DNA of 64,000 nucleotides from Variovorax sp. N23 (GCF_025486315.1 NZ_JAOOPY010000001.1:310001-374000), one strand, 5' to 3'; numbered from the stretch's first letter, positions 25,155 to 36,387 are shown. Translations and numbers: made by a program. The notes: generated by a model from the letters alone, not told the origin.

Positions 25155-26456
25155 ATGTCCAACCTCATCGTGCACGGCGGTCTGCCGCTGCGTGGCCGCA
25201 TCGATCCTTCCGCCAACAAGAACGCGGTGCTGCCCGTTCTGTGCGCCACCCTGCTGACCGGAGAGCCCCTGCGGCTGCTGGGCGTGCCCGACATCACCGA
25301 CGTGCGCAAGATCCTGGAGATCTTCCGCACGCTTGGCAGCGAGGTGCGGATGGACCACGCGAGCGGCACGCTCGACCTGCACCACCACGCCACCCGCTTC
25401 GACGCCGCGCGCCACCGGCTGCCCGAAGAGATGCGCTCGTCGATCATGCTGGTGCCGCCGCTGCTCGCGCGCTTCGGCATCGCCCGGCTGGAGGACAACG
25501 TCAAGGGCTGCACGCTGGGCGTGCGCGAGATCGATCCGCACGTCGAGGTGTTCCGCCATTTCGGCAGCGAGGTCGAGCGTGCCGAGGGCTCGCTGATGGT
25601 GCGCTGCAGCGGCCGCCTGCGCGCCACCGACCACTGGCTCGACTACGCGTCGGTCACCACCACCGAGAACTTCGTGCTGTGCGCGGCGACGGCAGAGGGC
25701 ACGTCGACGCTGACCAACGCGGCCTGCGAGCCGCACGTGCAGGAGTTCTGCCGCTTCATGACGCTGATCGGCGTGCGCATCGAGGGCATCGGCACCTCGC
25801 GGCTCACCGTGCACGGCGGCAGCGCGCTGCGTGGCGGCGAGTTCCGCTTCGACGAGGACTTCCACGAGATCACCACCTTCCTCGCGCTGGGGGCCATCAC
25901 CGGCGGCGACGTGGTGGTGCGCAACAGCGCACCGCAGAACTTCCCGCTGATCGACCGCACCTTTGCCAAGTTCGGCGTCGAGATCACGCATGCGGACGGC
26001 TGGTCGCAGGCGCGCCGCGCCGGCCCGCTGAAGGTGCAGACGCCCTTCACCAGCAACGTGCTGACCAAGGTCGAGGCGGCGCCGTGGCCGTACTTCCCGG
26101 TCGACCTGCTGCCGATCTTCATCGCACTCGGCGTGCGGGCCGAAGGCAACGCGATGTTCTGGAACAAGGTCTACGACGGGGCGCTGGGCTGGACCGGCGA
26201 GCTGTCGAAGTTCGGCGCGCATGTGTTCTCGGCCGACCCGCACCGGCTGGTGACCTTCGGCGGCCGGCCGCTGTCGCCGGCGGTGGTCGAGAGCCCCTAC
26301 ATCATCCGCGTGGCCATCGCGCTCTTCATGGTCGCGGCCAGCATCGAGGGGCGTTCCGAAATCCGCAACGCGACGCCGATCCGCCGTGCGCACCCCGGCT
26401 TTGTCGAAAACCTCCGCAGCCTGGGCGCCGAGGTGGAATGGACCGCCGAGGAATAG
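25155..26456 (+). CDS. UDP-N-acetylglucosamine 1-carboxyvinyltransferase homologue (MurA-like)
   Basis: 433 residues, EPSP-synthase fold. Lys22-Asn23 (NKNA) match the MurA catalytic pair, C119 in KGCTLG is in the position of the fosfomycin-reactive cysteine, R124 follows it, and the aspartate in YFPVDLLP matches the general acid/base region. It should transfer enolpyruvate from PEP to UDP-GlcNAc. The sequence departs from housekeeping MurA in several places and the gene is not in the usual murA-hisG neighbourhood, so it is likely a second paralogue, possibly on a modified substrate. The start is ATG 25155; a GTG at 25140 is the alternative. Confidence 0.82.
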   Translation: MSNLIVHGGLPLRGRIDPSANKNAVLPVLCATLLTGEPLRLLGVPDITDVRKILEIFRTLGSEVRMDHASGTLDLHHHATRFDAARHRLPEEMRSSIMLVPPLLARFGIARLEDNVKGCTLGVREIDPHVEVFRHFGSEVERAEGSLMVRCSGRLRATDHWLDYASVTTTENFVLCAATAEGTSTLTNAACEPHVQEFCRFMTLIGVRIEGIGTSRLTVHGGSALRGGEFRFDEDFHEITTFLALGAITGGDVVVRNSAPQNFPLIDRTFAKFGVEITHADGWSQARRAGPLKVQTPFTSNVLTKVEAAPWPYFPVDLLPIFIALGVRAEGNAMFWNKVYDGALGWTGELSKFGAHVFSADPHRLVTFGGRPLSPAVVESPYIIRVAIALFMVAASIEGRSEIRNATPIRRAHPGFVENLRSLGAEVEWTAEE

Positions 26457-26463
26457 CGGGCCG

Positions 26464-27597
26464 TCAGCGCCCGCGCGTCGCCAGCTTGCGGTAGACCGTC
26501 GCGCGGCTGATGCCCAGCGCGCGGGCGGCTTCGGCCACGTTGCCGCGGGCCTCGTCGACCGCCTGGCGGATCAGGGCGGTCTCCACGTCGCGCAAGCGTG
26601 GGGGTGCGGCGGGCGAGGCGGGCGAGGGGGCCGGTGCGCCCGCATCCGCGAGCCGCGCCCAGGCCTGCAGGCGCAGGCCGGACCACAGCGGCACGTCGAT
26701 CGGATCGCTTCGCCGCGCGGCGTCCCACAGCATGTCCACGGGCAGGGCGAACAGATCGCTCGCGTGGCAGGGCTGGGCCGCGGCGCCGCAGGCCGGTGGC
26801 TGCTGCAGCAGCTGCCGCGCCGTGCCGTTGCTCGCGACCACGCGGCCATCGGCGTCGAGCCCCAGCAGGCCGTCGGCGTCGTCGCCGCTCGCGCAGCCCG
26901 GCCAGTTCAGGCGCAGCAGCAGGGCATGCGGCTGGGCGCGCACCAGCGCGTTCTCGATGCTGCGCGCGGACAGCATCGCCAGGTGCCGCAGCTCGGGCCG
27001 TTCGACCACCTGCACGCCGGTCAGGTCGAGCATGCCGATGCAGTCGCCCTGCGGGCCGAACAGCGGGGCGCCGGCGCAGCTGTAGATGCCGGTGTCGTCG
27101 AAGAAGTGCTCGGCGCGGTGCAGCCACACGGGCGCCTGTTCGGCCAGCACGGCGCCGATGGCGGTGGTGCCGACGGCGCGCTCGGACAGGTCGATGCCCA
27201 CGCGGCCGATGTCGCGGGCGCGGCGCACCGCCTCGCCGCTGCCGCCGGGCAGCGCGCCCACGTCGATGACGACGCCGCGCGCGTCGGTGAGGATGGCGAA
27301 GTAGCGCGTGTCCGCGATGGCCCGCGACAGGCGCGCCAGCACTGGCCGCGCGGCGCCGATCAGCGCCTGGTGGCGTTCCTGCGTCTCCTGGATCGACGCG
27401 CGTGTCACAGTGCTGAAGCTCACCCGTTGGTCCGGTCGGTGGCCGGCCAGGAGGCAGCGCTGCCACGAGCGCAGCAGCCAGGGGTCGATGGGCGCGTGGC
27501 CAGCCGTGCCGATGCCGTCGATGCAGGTGCGTCGCGCGTGGGCGATGGCCAGGGCGCGTGGGCTGTCGGCGGTGGGCAGAGGAAGAGGGTGGGTCAT
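26464..27597 (-). CDS. GAF-domain / Fis-type transcriptional regulator (AcoR-like, without AAA+ domain)
   Basis: 377 residues. The N-terminal part resembles AcoR activators, including the PWLLRSWQRCL motif, followed by a GAF sensor (about 70-230; DTGIYSCAGAPLFGPQGDCIGMLDLTG). The C-terminal 45 residues are a Fis-type helix-turn-helix (VETALIRQAVDEARGNVAEA, then ISRATVYRKL). The central sigma-54 ATPase of AcoR is missing, so it cannot open sigma-54 promoters and probably acts as a simple activator or repressor. It is divergent from the cox operon and is the best candidate for its regulator. The start (MTHPLPLP) is chosen over upstream codons in the intergenic region. Confidence 0.85.
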   Translation of the reverse strand: MTHPLPLPTADSPRALAIAHARRTCIDGIGTAGHAPIDPWLLRSWQRCLLAGHRPDQRVSFSTVTRASIQETQERHQALIGAARPVLARLSRAIADTRYFAILTDARGVVIDVGALPGGSGEAVRRARDIGRVGIDLSERAVGTTAIGAVLAEQAPVWLHRAEHFFDDTGIYSCAGAPLFGPQGDCIGMLDLTGVQVVERPELRHLAMLSARSIENALVRAQPHALLLRLNWPGCASGDDADGLLGLDADGRVVASNGTARQLLQQPPACGAAAQPCHASDLFALPVDMLWDAARRSDPIDVPLWSGLRLQAWARLADAGAPAPSPASPAAPPRLRDVETALIRQAVDEARGNVAEAARALGISRATVYRKLATRGR

Positions 27598-27762
27598 CGT
27601 GGAAGCCGGCTGGGTGGCGTCGAGGCAGGCGGGCTGGCTGTTCCATTTTGAGAATTTCGGAGCGCGGCTGCAAGCGTCGAGGGTTTTGCCTAGGATGGCG
27701 GTCCGGGCCGGCGTCCAAGATGCCATGCGCTTCCCAGCCATCACCTCCACGGAGACAGCCAC
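27598..27762. promoter_or_regulatory. Divergent promoter region of the regulator and cox operon
   Basis: 165 bases between the GAF-Fis regulator and coxS. A loosely symmetric element, TGTTCCATTTTGAGAA (27639-27654), resembles sites used by AcoR-like regulators; this is only a visual match. No sigma-54 -24/-12 promoter is evident, in keeping with a regulator lacking the ATPase domain. Confidence 0.25.
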
Positions 27763-28251
27763 ATGCAGGTTTCTTTCACCGTCAACGGCCGCGCGGCCAC
27801 GGTCGACGCTCCCCCCAACACCTTCCTCGTGCACGCCATCCGCGAGCACCTGCACCTGACCGGCACCCACGTGGGTTGCGACACGGCCCAGTGCGGCGCC
27901 TGCACCGTCCATGTCAACGGCCGTGCCGTCAAGTCGTGCAACGTGCTGGTCGGCCAGGTGGCCGGTGCCGAGATCACCACCATCGAGGGCGTGGCCCAGC
28001 CCGACGGCACCATGCACCCGATGCAGGCGGCCTTCAAGGAATGCCACGGCCTGCAATGCGGCTTCTGCACCCCCGGCATGGTGATGAGCGCCATCGACCT
28101 GTGCACCTACCACCCCAATTCGAGCGAGACGGAAATCCGCTCGCTGCTCGACGGCAACCTGTGCCGCTGCACCGGCTACCAGAACATCGTCAAGGCGGTG
28201 CAGATGGGCGGCAAGGACATGGCTGCCGCCTCCAAGCCCGTCGCGGCCTGA
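27763..28251 (+). CDS. coxS: Molybdenum hydroxylase small subunit, 2x[2Fe-2S] (CoxS-type)
   Basis: 162 residues. The plant-type ferredoxin cluster uses C39, C44, C47 and C59; the second cluster uses C99, C102, C134 and C136. Both sets match xanthine oxidase-family small subunits. It relays electrons from the molybdenum site in the large subunit to FAD in the medium subunit. First gene of a coxS-L-M order, which is that of form II enzymes rather than the coxM-S-L order of genuine aerobic CO dehydrogenases. Confidence 0.92.
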   Translation: MQVSFTVNGRAATVDAPPNTFLVHAIREHLHLTGTHVGCDTAQCGACTVHVNGRAVKSCNVLVGQVAGAEITTIEGVAQPDGTMHPMQAAFKECHGLQCGFCTPGMVMSAIDLCTYHPNSSETEIRSLLDGNLCRCTGYQNIVKAVQMGGKDMAAASKPVAA

Positions 28252-28265
28252 AACAGGAGCACACC

Positions 28266-30710
<2,445 letters not shown>

Positions 30711-30726
30711 ACCAGGAGCGACATCC

Positions 30727-31518
30727 ATGTACCCCTTCACCCTCGAACGTCCGGCCAGCCTGGCCGATGCCGCGAAGCTCGCCGCCGCCGGCGGCAAGCC
30801 GCTGGCCGGCGGCCAGACGCTGCTCGCCTCCATGAAGCTGCGGCTCTCCGCGCCGGAACAGCTGGTCGACCTCAGCGGCATCGCCGAACTCGCCGGCATC
30901 CGGAAGGATGGCGACACGCTCGTCATCGGCGCGATGGCGCGCCATCTCGACGTGGCCAACCATGCCGAGGTCAAGGCCGCGTACCCGACGCTGGCCGACC
31001 TGGCCTCGCGCATCGGCGACCGGCAGGTGCGCGCCATGGGCACGCTCGGCGGCTCGGTCGCCAACAACGACCCGGCCGCCTGCTACCCGAGCGCGGTGCT
31101 GGCTTCGGGCGCCACCGTGGTCACCGACAAGCGCGAGATCGCGGCCGACGACTTCTTCCTGGGCCTGTTCACCACGGCGCTGGAAGAGGGCGAGCTGATC
31201 ACCGCGATCCGCTTCCCGATCCCGAAGCGCGCGCACTACGAGAAGCTGCGCCAGAAGGCGTCGAACTTCCCGCTGGTCGGCGTGTTCATCGCGCAGTACG
31301 ACGCGGGCGTGCGCGTGGCCATCACCGGGGCCGGGAACGGCGTGTTCCGCCACACCGGGCTGGAAGACGCGCTCAACAAGAGCTTCACGCCCGAGGCCGC
31401 CGCCACGGTGAAGATCGATGCGAGCGATCTCAACAGCGACCTGCACGCCTCAGCGCCGTACCGCGCCAACCTGATCAGCGTGCTGACGCAGCGCGCCGTC
31501 CGCGCTGCGCTGGGTTGA
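30727..31518 (+). CDS. coxM: Molybdenum hydroxylase medium subunit, FAD-binding (CoxM-type)
   Basis: 263 residues. FAD-binding motifs [14 protein letters not shown] (near residue 26) and the later [16 protein letters not shown] match the CO dehydrogenase flavoprotein family; a C-terminal CutM-like domain follows. It accepts electrons from CoxS and passes them to quinone or oxygen. The start is ATG 30727, 16 bases after the coxL stop, with an AGGAGCG ribosome site. Shorter than typical 285-residue CoxM. Confidence 0.92.
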   Translation: MYPFTLERPASLADAAKLAAAGGKPLAGGQTLLASMKLRLSAPEQLVDLSGIAELAGIRKDGDTLVIGAMARHLDVANHAEVKAAYPTLADLASRIGDRQVRAMGTLGGSVANNDPAACYPSAVLASGATVVTDKREIAADDFFLGLFTTALEEGELITAIRFPIPKRAHYEKLRQKASNFPLVGVFIAQYDAGVRVAITGAGNGVFRHTGLEDALNKSFTPEAAATVKIDASDLNSDLHASAPYRANLISVLTQRAVRAALG

Positions 31519-31525
31519 TGCGCGG

Positions 31526-32425
31526 GTGATTTTCTCGAGCATCGACGCGGTCGCCGCCGGCCTGCAACAGGCCGGGTACTTTGCCGACCGGCGCCTCGCC
31601 ACGGCCGTCTTCCTCGCGCTCAAGCTGCAGCGTCCGCTGCTGCTCGAAGGCGAGCCCGGCGTGGGCAAGACCGAACTGGCCAAGGCGCTGTCGACGGCGC
31701 TGCAGCGCGAACTGCTGCGCCTGCAGTGCTATGACGGCCTGGAGCAGCGCGAGGCGCTCTACGAATGGAACTACGCGGCGCAGCTGCTGCACATGCGCGC
31801 CGCCGAAGCGCATGGCGCATCGAGCGATGTGGAATCCGAGGTCTACCAGCCCCGCTACCTGATCCGCCGCCCCTTGCTGCAGGCGTTGCAGACGCCTGCA
31901 CCCGGCGCGGTGCTGCTGATCGACGAGGTCGACCGCGCCGACGAGCCCTTCGAGGCCTTCCTGCTCGAGTACCTGGGCGAGTACCAGGTGAGCATCCCCG
32001 AACTCGGCACCATCACCGCGGCGGTGCCGCCGGTGACCATCCTCACCAGCAACCGCACCCGCGAACTCAACGACGCGGTCAAGCGCCGCTGCCTCTATCA
32101 CTGGCTCGACTACCCCGAGCGGGAGCGCGAGCTCGCCATCGTGCGCGCACAGGTGCCCGAGGCCGGCGACGCGCTGTCGAAGCAGGTGGCCGATTTCGTC
32201 GGACGGCTGCGCAGCGCGCCTTTCGCCAGCGCCTTCCAGCGCGCGCCTGGCATCGCCGAGAGCGTGGAGTGGGCGCGTGCGCTGGTCGCGCTCGATGCGC
32301 TGGTGCTCGACCCCGAAGTGGTGGTCGACACCGCCGGCATCCTCTTCAAGCAGCGCGACGACGTCGCCGCGGTCACGCAGGTGCTCGCCGCCGAACTGTT
32401 GCAGCCGGAGGACGCGGGCGCCTGA
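31526..32425 (+). CDS. coxD: MoxR-family AAA+ ATPase (CoxD-type)
   Basis: 299 residues. Walker A GEPGVGKTE and Walker B LLIDEVD, sensor 1 ILTSNRTREL. CoxD-type MoxR ATPases help mature the molybdenum hydroxylase active site (in Oligotropha, insertion of S and Cu). Start is GTG 31526; the nearby ATG at 31518 is followed by an early stop. It lies 7 bases after coxM and partners the following VWA protein, a common MoxR-VWA chaperone pairing. Confidence 0.9.
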   Translation: MIFSSIDAVAAGLQQAGYFADRRLATAVFLALKLQRPLLLEGEPGVGKTELAKALSTALQRELLRLQCYDGLEQREALYEWNYAAQLLHMRAAEAHGASSDVESEVYQPRYLIRRPLLQALQTPAPGAVLLIDEVDRADEPFEAFLLEYLGEYQVSIPELGTITAAVPPVTILTSNRTRELNDAVKRRCLYHWLDYPERERELAIVRAQVPEAGDALSKQVADFVGRLRSAPFASAFQRAPGIAESVEWARALVALDALVLDPEVVVDTAGILFKQRDDVAAVTQVLAAELLQPEDAGA

Positions 32426-32444
32426 GCGCCTGCGCGCCGACGCC

Positions 32445-33638
32445 ATGGAACAGCTGGGTGACGCGCGCCGCGGCAAGATGGCCGGCAACATCGCCGGCTT
32501 CGGCCGCGCGCTGCGCCGCGCCGGCGTGCCCACCGATGCGGCGCGCATCGCGCTGGCCACCGAGGCGGCCGTGCTGGTCGGCGTCGATGCGCGCGACGAC
32601 CTGTGCGCCGCGATGGAGGCCGTGATGGTCGGCCGCGAGCAGGACCGCCTCGTCTTCCGCGAACTGTTCGACGCCTGGTTCCGCGACCCCGAACTCGCCA
32701 ACAAGATGCTCGCGCAGATGCTGCCGAGCGCCGAAGGAAAGATGGAGCCGGCCAAACGCCGCCCGCGGGTGCGCGAGGCGCTGGCCGCACCGCGCGAGGC
32801 CGACCAGCCCGCGCAGGGCGAACGCGAGATCGAATTCGACGCGGCCATGACCGCGAGCGACCTGCAGCGACTGCATCACGCGGACTTCAATGCGCTGGGC
32901 GCGGCGGAGTACCGGCTGGTCGAACGCCTGGCGCGCGACATCGCGCTACCGGTGCCGACCGTGCCATCGCGCCGCCTGCGCGTCGCGGCCGGTGCGGGCA
33001 CGCATGCGCGCATGCACTGGCCCGGCGTGCTGCACGAGGCGGCGCGCACCGGCGGCGAGATGCTGCGCCTGCCGCGGCTGGCGCGCCGCGCGCAGCCCTT
33101 GCCGCTGCTGGTGCTGATCGACGTCTCCGGCTCGATGGAACGCTATGCGCGCCTGCTGCTCGCCTTCCTGCACGCGGCCACGCGCCACGCCGGCCGGCGC
33201 GACGTGTTCGCCTTCGGCACGCGCCTGACCGACCTGACGCCGGCCTTCCGCCTGGCCGACACCGACGAGATGCTGGCGAGCGCCAGCGCGGCCATCGACG
33301 ACTTCGCCGGCGGCACCCGCCTGGGCGATTCGCTGGCGCAATTGCGGCACGACCATGCGCGGCGCCTGACCGGCCGCCGCACGCTGGTGCTGGTCATCAG
33401 CGACGGCCTGGACACCGGCGAGCCCACGGTGCTCGACCAGGAACTGCAATGGCTCAAGCGCCATGCGCGCCGCGTGCTGTGGCTCAATCCGCTGCTGCGC
33501 TTCGAGGGCTACGCGCCCCTGGCGCGCGGTGCGGCCATGCTCCACCGCCATGCAGACGCGATGCTGGCGGTCCACAATCTCAGCGCGCTCGGCCAGCTGG
33601 CGGCGAGCCTGGCGGCGCTGATGCGTGCCGGCCGCTGA
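32445..33638 (+). CDS. coxE: VWA-domain protein (CoxE-type)
   Basis: 397 residues. The C-terminal von Willebrand A domain has the MIDAS motif DVSGSM (about residue 226) with later acidic and Thr residues (GTRLGDSL; SDGLDTG). The N-terminal roughly 180 residues are charged and alpha-helical. CoxE works with the CoxD ATPase in metal-site assembly. The first Met after the coxD stop is at 32445. A slightly later Met at 32478 is possible. Confidence 0.88.
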   Translation: MEQLGDARRGKMAGNIAGFGRALRRAGVPTDAARIALATEAAVLVGVDARDDLCAAMEAVMVGREQDRLVFRELFDAWFRDPELANKMLAQMLPSAEGKMEPAKRRPRVREALAAPREADQPAQGEREIEFDAAMTASDLQRLHHADFNALGAAEYRLVERLARDIALPVPTVPSRRLRVAAGAGTHARMHWPGVLHEAARTGGEMLRLPRLARRAQPLPLLVLIDVSGSMERYARLLLAFLHAATRHAGRRDVFAFGTRLTDLTPAFRLADTDEMLASASAAIDDFAGGTRLGDSLAQLRHDHARRLTGRRTLVLVISDGLDTGEPTVLDQELQWLKRHARRVLWLNPLLRFEGYAPLARGAAMLHRHADAMLAVHNLSALGQLAASLAALMRAGR

Positions 33639-33676
33639 GCCGCTGCCCCACGATCACGACTAGAAGGAAGAACACC

Positions 33677-34240
33677 ATGGAAATGCTCGGCAACCGCCGT
33701 CTCGGCGTCACGCAGCAACAGGCGTGGGACGCGCTCAACGACCCCGAGACGCTGAAGAAATGCATCCCCGGCTGCGACAAGTTCGAACTGACCGGCGACA
33801 ACCAGTACACCGTGACCGCCGCGGTCAAGGTGGGCCCGGTGTCCGCCAAGTTCGCCGGCAAGGTCACGCTCACCGACATCGCACCGCCCGATGGCTACAA
33901 GCTCAGCTTCGAGGGCCAGGGCGGGGTGGCGGGCTTCGCCAAGGGCGCGTCGAGCGTCACGCTCAAGCCGGTGCAGGGCGATGCCGGCGCCTGCGAGCTC
34001 GACTACACCGTGCAGGCCCAGGTCGGCGGCAAGATCGCGCAACTGGGTCAACGCCTGATCGACGGCGCGGCCAAGTCGACCGCTGACGACTTCTTCAAGC
34101 GCTTCGACGCCGAGATGCAGCGCCGCTACGGCCCCGCGCCGGCCGAGGGCGAGGCGGTGGCCGAAGAGAAGAAGGGCGCGGTCGCCGGCTTCATGCAGAA
34201 GATCGGTCTGGGCGGCAAGAAGGACAGCGAAGCGAGCTGA
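33677..34240 (+). CDS. coxG: CoxG-family protein (SRPBCC fold)
   Basis: 187 residues. N-terminal CoxG/SRPBCC domain (about 1-145: QQAWDALNDPETLKKCIPGC, KVTLTDIAPP and the GKIAQLGQRLIDG helix), then an acidic linker and a C-terminal GFMQKIGLGGKK segment. CoxG is proposed to recruit the molybdenum hydroxylase to the cytoplasmic membrane. Fifth accessory or structural step in this operon, with an AAGGAAG ribosome site. Confidence 0.9.
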   Translation: MEMLGNRRLGVTQQQAWDALNDPETLKKCIPGCDKFELTGDNQYTVTAAVKVGPVSAKFAGKVTLTDIAPPDGYKLSFEGQGGVAGFAKGASSVTLKPVQGDAGACELDYTVQAQVGGKIAQLGQRLIDGAAKSTADDFFKRFDAEMQRRYGPAPAEGEAVAEEKKGAVAGFMQKIGLGGKKDSEAS

Positions 34241-34259
34241 AGCGCGAAGAGGAAAGACC

Positions 34260-35279
34260 ATGGAAAATCTCGACGTCATGGTGCTGCGCACCCTGCGCGA
34301 CTGGCGGCTCGCCGGCCGCCGCGCGCTGCTCACGACCGTGGTGCGCACCTGGGGCTCGTCACCGCGGCCAGTGGGATCGATCATGGCGCTGGCCGAAGAC
34401 GGCGCGGTGGTCGGGTCGGTCTCCGGCGGCTGCATCGAGGACGACCTGATCGCGCGCTACAGCCGCCTGCACGGCGCCGCCGAGCCGATGCCCGCGGGCG
34501 GCGCGCCGGCGCTGGTCAAGTACGGCATCACGGCCGACGAGGCGCACCGCTTCGGGCTGCCTTGCGGCGGCACGCTCGAGCTGCTGCTGGAGTACGACCC
34601 CGAGCCGTCGTCGCTCGAAGCACTCGTCGCGTCGCTGGAGCAGGGCCGCCTGATGCAGCGCACCGTGTCGCTCGCCGACGGCCGCGTGACGTTGGCGGAG
34701 GCGTCGTCGCCCGCGGCGCTGAGCGTGGACGAGCGCCAGCTGGTCAACACCTTCGGCCCCGAGTACCGCATGCTGCTGATCGGCGCCGGCCAGCTGGCGG
34801 AGTACCTGGCGACCATGGCCAAGTTCAGCGGTTTCGCCGTCACGCTGTGCGACCCGCGCGTGGAATACCGCAGCGCCTGGGCCGTGCCTGGTGTGACGGT
34901 GACCACCGAGATGCCCGACGACGCGGTGACCGCCTTCCGGCCTGACCGCCGCAGCTGCGTGGTCGCGCTCACGCACGACCCGAAGCTCGACGACCTCGCG
35001 CTGCTCGAAGCCCTGGCGACCGACGCCTTCTACGTCGGTGCGATCGGCTCGCGCCGCAATGCCGAGGCCCGGCGCGCGCGCATGGTCGAGCATTTCGACC
35101 AGACGGCCGAATCGCTGGCGCGCCTGCGCGGGCCGATCGGCATCTACATCGGCAGCAAGACGCCGCCCGAGATCGCGGTGAGCGTCATGGCGGAAATCCT
35201 GGCGGTGAAGAACGCGGTGGCGCTGCCGCGGGAGACCGCCGTGGCGAACGCCAAGACGCTGCACGAAGCGCGGGGCTGA
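34260..35279 (+). CDS. XdhC/CoxI-family molybdenum-cofactor maturation protein
   Basis: 339 residues. N-terminal XdhC_CoxI domain (SSPRPVGSIMALAEDGAVVG, then SVSGGCIEDDL) and C-terminal Rossmann domain (LLIGAGQLAEYLA about residue 176; YVGAIGSRRN). XdhC/CoxF-type proteins bind the molybdenum cofactor, promote its sulfuration and hand it to the apoenzyme. Its place after coxG fits the last maturation step of the operon. Confidence 0.9.
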   Translation: MENLDVMVLRTLRDWRLAGRRALLTTVVRTWGSSPRPVGSIMALAEDGAVVGSVSGGCIEDDLIARYSRLHGAAEPMPAGGAPALVKYGITADEAHRFGLPCGGTLELLLEYDPEPSSLEALVASLEQGRLMQRTVSLADGRVTLAEASSPAALSVDERQLVNTFGPEYRMLLIGAGQLAEYLATMAKFSGFAVTLCDPRVEYRSAWAVPGVTVTTEMPDDAVTAFRPDRRSCVVALTHDPKLDDLALLEALATDAFYVGAIGSRRNAEARRARMVEHFDQTAESLARLRGPIGIYIGSKTPPEIAVSVMAEILAVKNAVALPRETAVANAKTLHEARG

Positions 35280-35285
35280 GGGCGC

Positions 35286-35540
35286 ATGGACTGCCGCCCC
35301 GGCTGCGGCGCCTGCTGCACGGCGCCCTCCATCAGCAGTGCCATCCCCGGCATGCCGGGTGGCAAGCCCGCCGGCGTGCCCTGTGTCCAGCTGATGGCCG
35401 ACCAGCGTTGCGCCATCTTCGGTCGGCCGGAGCGTCCGGCCTGCTGCGGCGGGCTGCAGCCCTCGGCGGAGATGTGTGGCGGCACGCGCGGCGAGGCGAT
35501 GCTGTGGCTCGACCGGCTGGAGGCCGAAACGGCGCCTTGA
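35286..35540 (+). CDS. YkgJ-family cysteine-cluster protein
   Basis: 84 residues with nine cysteines: C3, C7, C10, C11, C33, C42, C53, C54 and C64. The opening CRPGCGACC is the hallmark of the YkgJ/CxxCxxCC zinc- or iron-chelating family. Function is unknown. The gene begins 6 bases after the XdhC-like stop, so it is probably the last member of the cox operon and could help with cluster or cofactor delivery, though members of this family also occur alone. Confidence 0.85.
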   Translation: MDCRPGCGACCTAPSISSAIPGMPGGKPAGVPCVQLMADQRCAIFGRPERPACCGGLQPSAEMCGGTRGEAMLWLDRLEAETAP

Positions 35541-35616
35541 AGGGCTCGCGCGGATCGAAGTCGGCCTTTCCGAGAAAAACTGCCCGAATGTTCCGTGGGC
35601 GAGGGCAGTAAGTCCT

Positions 35617-35644
35617 TTGACTTCAGAAGGCGAAGGTTAACAAT
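35617..35644 (+). promoter_or_regulatory. Candidate sigma-70 promoter
   Basis: TTGACT (35617-35622), 16-base spacer, AACAAT (35639-35644). It lies in the 132-base gap after the YkgJ-like gene, 28 bases before the next start. Sequence match only. Confidence 0.4.
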
Positions 35645-35672
35645 CTTCTGACACTCTCAGCCGCGCACGACC

Positions 35673-35987
35673 ATGGACGTTCTCTTCCTCCTCCGTTCGA
35701 TTCGTCAACTGTTCAGCCGACGCGCCCGCGATGCCGCGCCGGCGCGTTCGACCGTGCGGCCGACGGTGCGCCAGCCGGCGGCGCAGGCCCCCCGGCCTGC
35801 CGCCGCCCTGCAGGCCTCGCCGCCCGAGCCGGTGCAGGCGCCGGTCCGCAAGATGCGCACGCTGGAAGAGGTGCGGGCCGACCTGGCCCGCCTGCGCCTG
35901 AGCGCCCGCGAGCGCCATGCACGCGTCTACGCCTGGCGCGACACCAATTTCGCGCCGACCGACTTCATGGATCTCGCCAACACCTGA
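35673..35987 (+). CDS. Hypothetical protein with proline-rich linker
   Basis: 104 residues. Basic N terminus (MDVLFLLRSIRQLFSRRAR), a proline/alanine/glutamine-rich middle (about 20-58), then a charged helical segment (RTLEEVRADLARLRL) and a short aromatic C terminus (AWRDTNFAPTDFM). No known domain recognised. It has its own candidate promoter and an upstream AT-richer stretch. It converges with the antiporter operon, whose last gene ends 18 bases downstream. Probably real because of coding-like composition and its promoter, but function is unknown. Confidence 0.5.
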   Translation: MDVLFLLRSIRQLFSRRARDAAPARSTVRPTVRQPAAQAPRPAAALQASPPEPVQAPVRKMRTLEEVRADLARLRLSARERHARVYAWRDTNFAPTDFMDLANT

Positions 35988-36005
35988 CGGGTCGGCAGGG
36001 CGAGA

Positions 36006-36374
36006 TCAGTCCCCGCGATCCGTGGTGGGCGGCACGTCGCCGCCCTTCTGGCGTTCCCGGAACAGCGCGGCCCGCATCAGGAAGATGGTGGTGACCGGCG
36101 CCGTCAGCGCCACGAACAGCGCGATCAGCACGGCGTGCAGGAACAGGCTGTAGCCCTGCACCGAGAAATAGACGATGGTCGCGATGGTCAGGCACCACAC
36201 GCCGGCCGTGGCACCCAGCGTGGGCGCGTGGATGCGGTGGAAGAAGGTCGGCAGCCGCACCAGCCCGAAGGAGCCGACGGCGGCGAAGGCTGCGCCGAGC
36301 ACCGCGAACAGGCCGGTGAGGATCTCGGCCCACAGCGGCAGCGGGCCGATGATGAAGTCGGGCACGATGTTCAT
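36006..36374 (-). CDS. phaG: Monovalent cation/H+ antiporter subunit G
   Basis: 122 residues, three membrane helices and the conserved VRLPTFFHRIHAPTLGA motif of MnhG/PhaG/MrpG. Small accessory subunit of the multi-subunit Mrp-type antiporter in the inner membrane. Start ATG 36374; a TTG six bases upstream is less likely. Last gene of a six-gene operon running phaAB to phaG. Confidence 0.92.
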   Translation of the reverse strand: MNIVPDFIIGPLPLWAEILTGLFAVLGAAFAAVGSFGLVRLPTFFHRIHAPTLGATAGVWCLTIATIVYFSVQGYSLFLHAVLIALFVALTAPVTTIFLMRAALFRERQKGGDVPPTTDRGD

Positions 36375-36387
36375 TCGCAATCTCCCG

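Noticed and set aside
27598..27762. Sigma-54 promoter for the cox operon
   Set aside because: No TGGC-N8-TTGC-type -24/-12 pair is evident, and the neighbouring regulator lacks the AAA+ domain needed for sigma-54.
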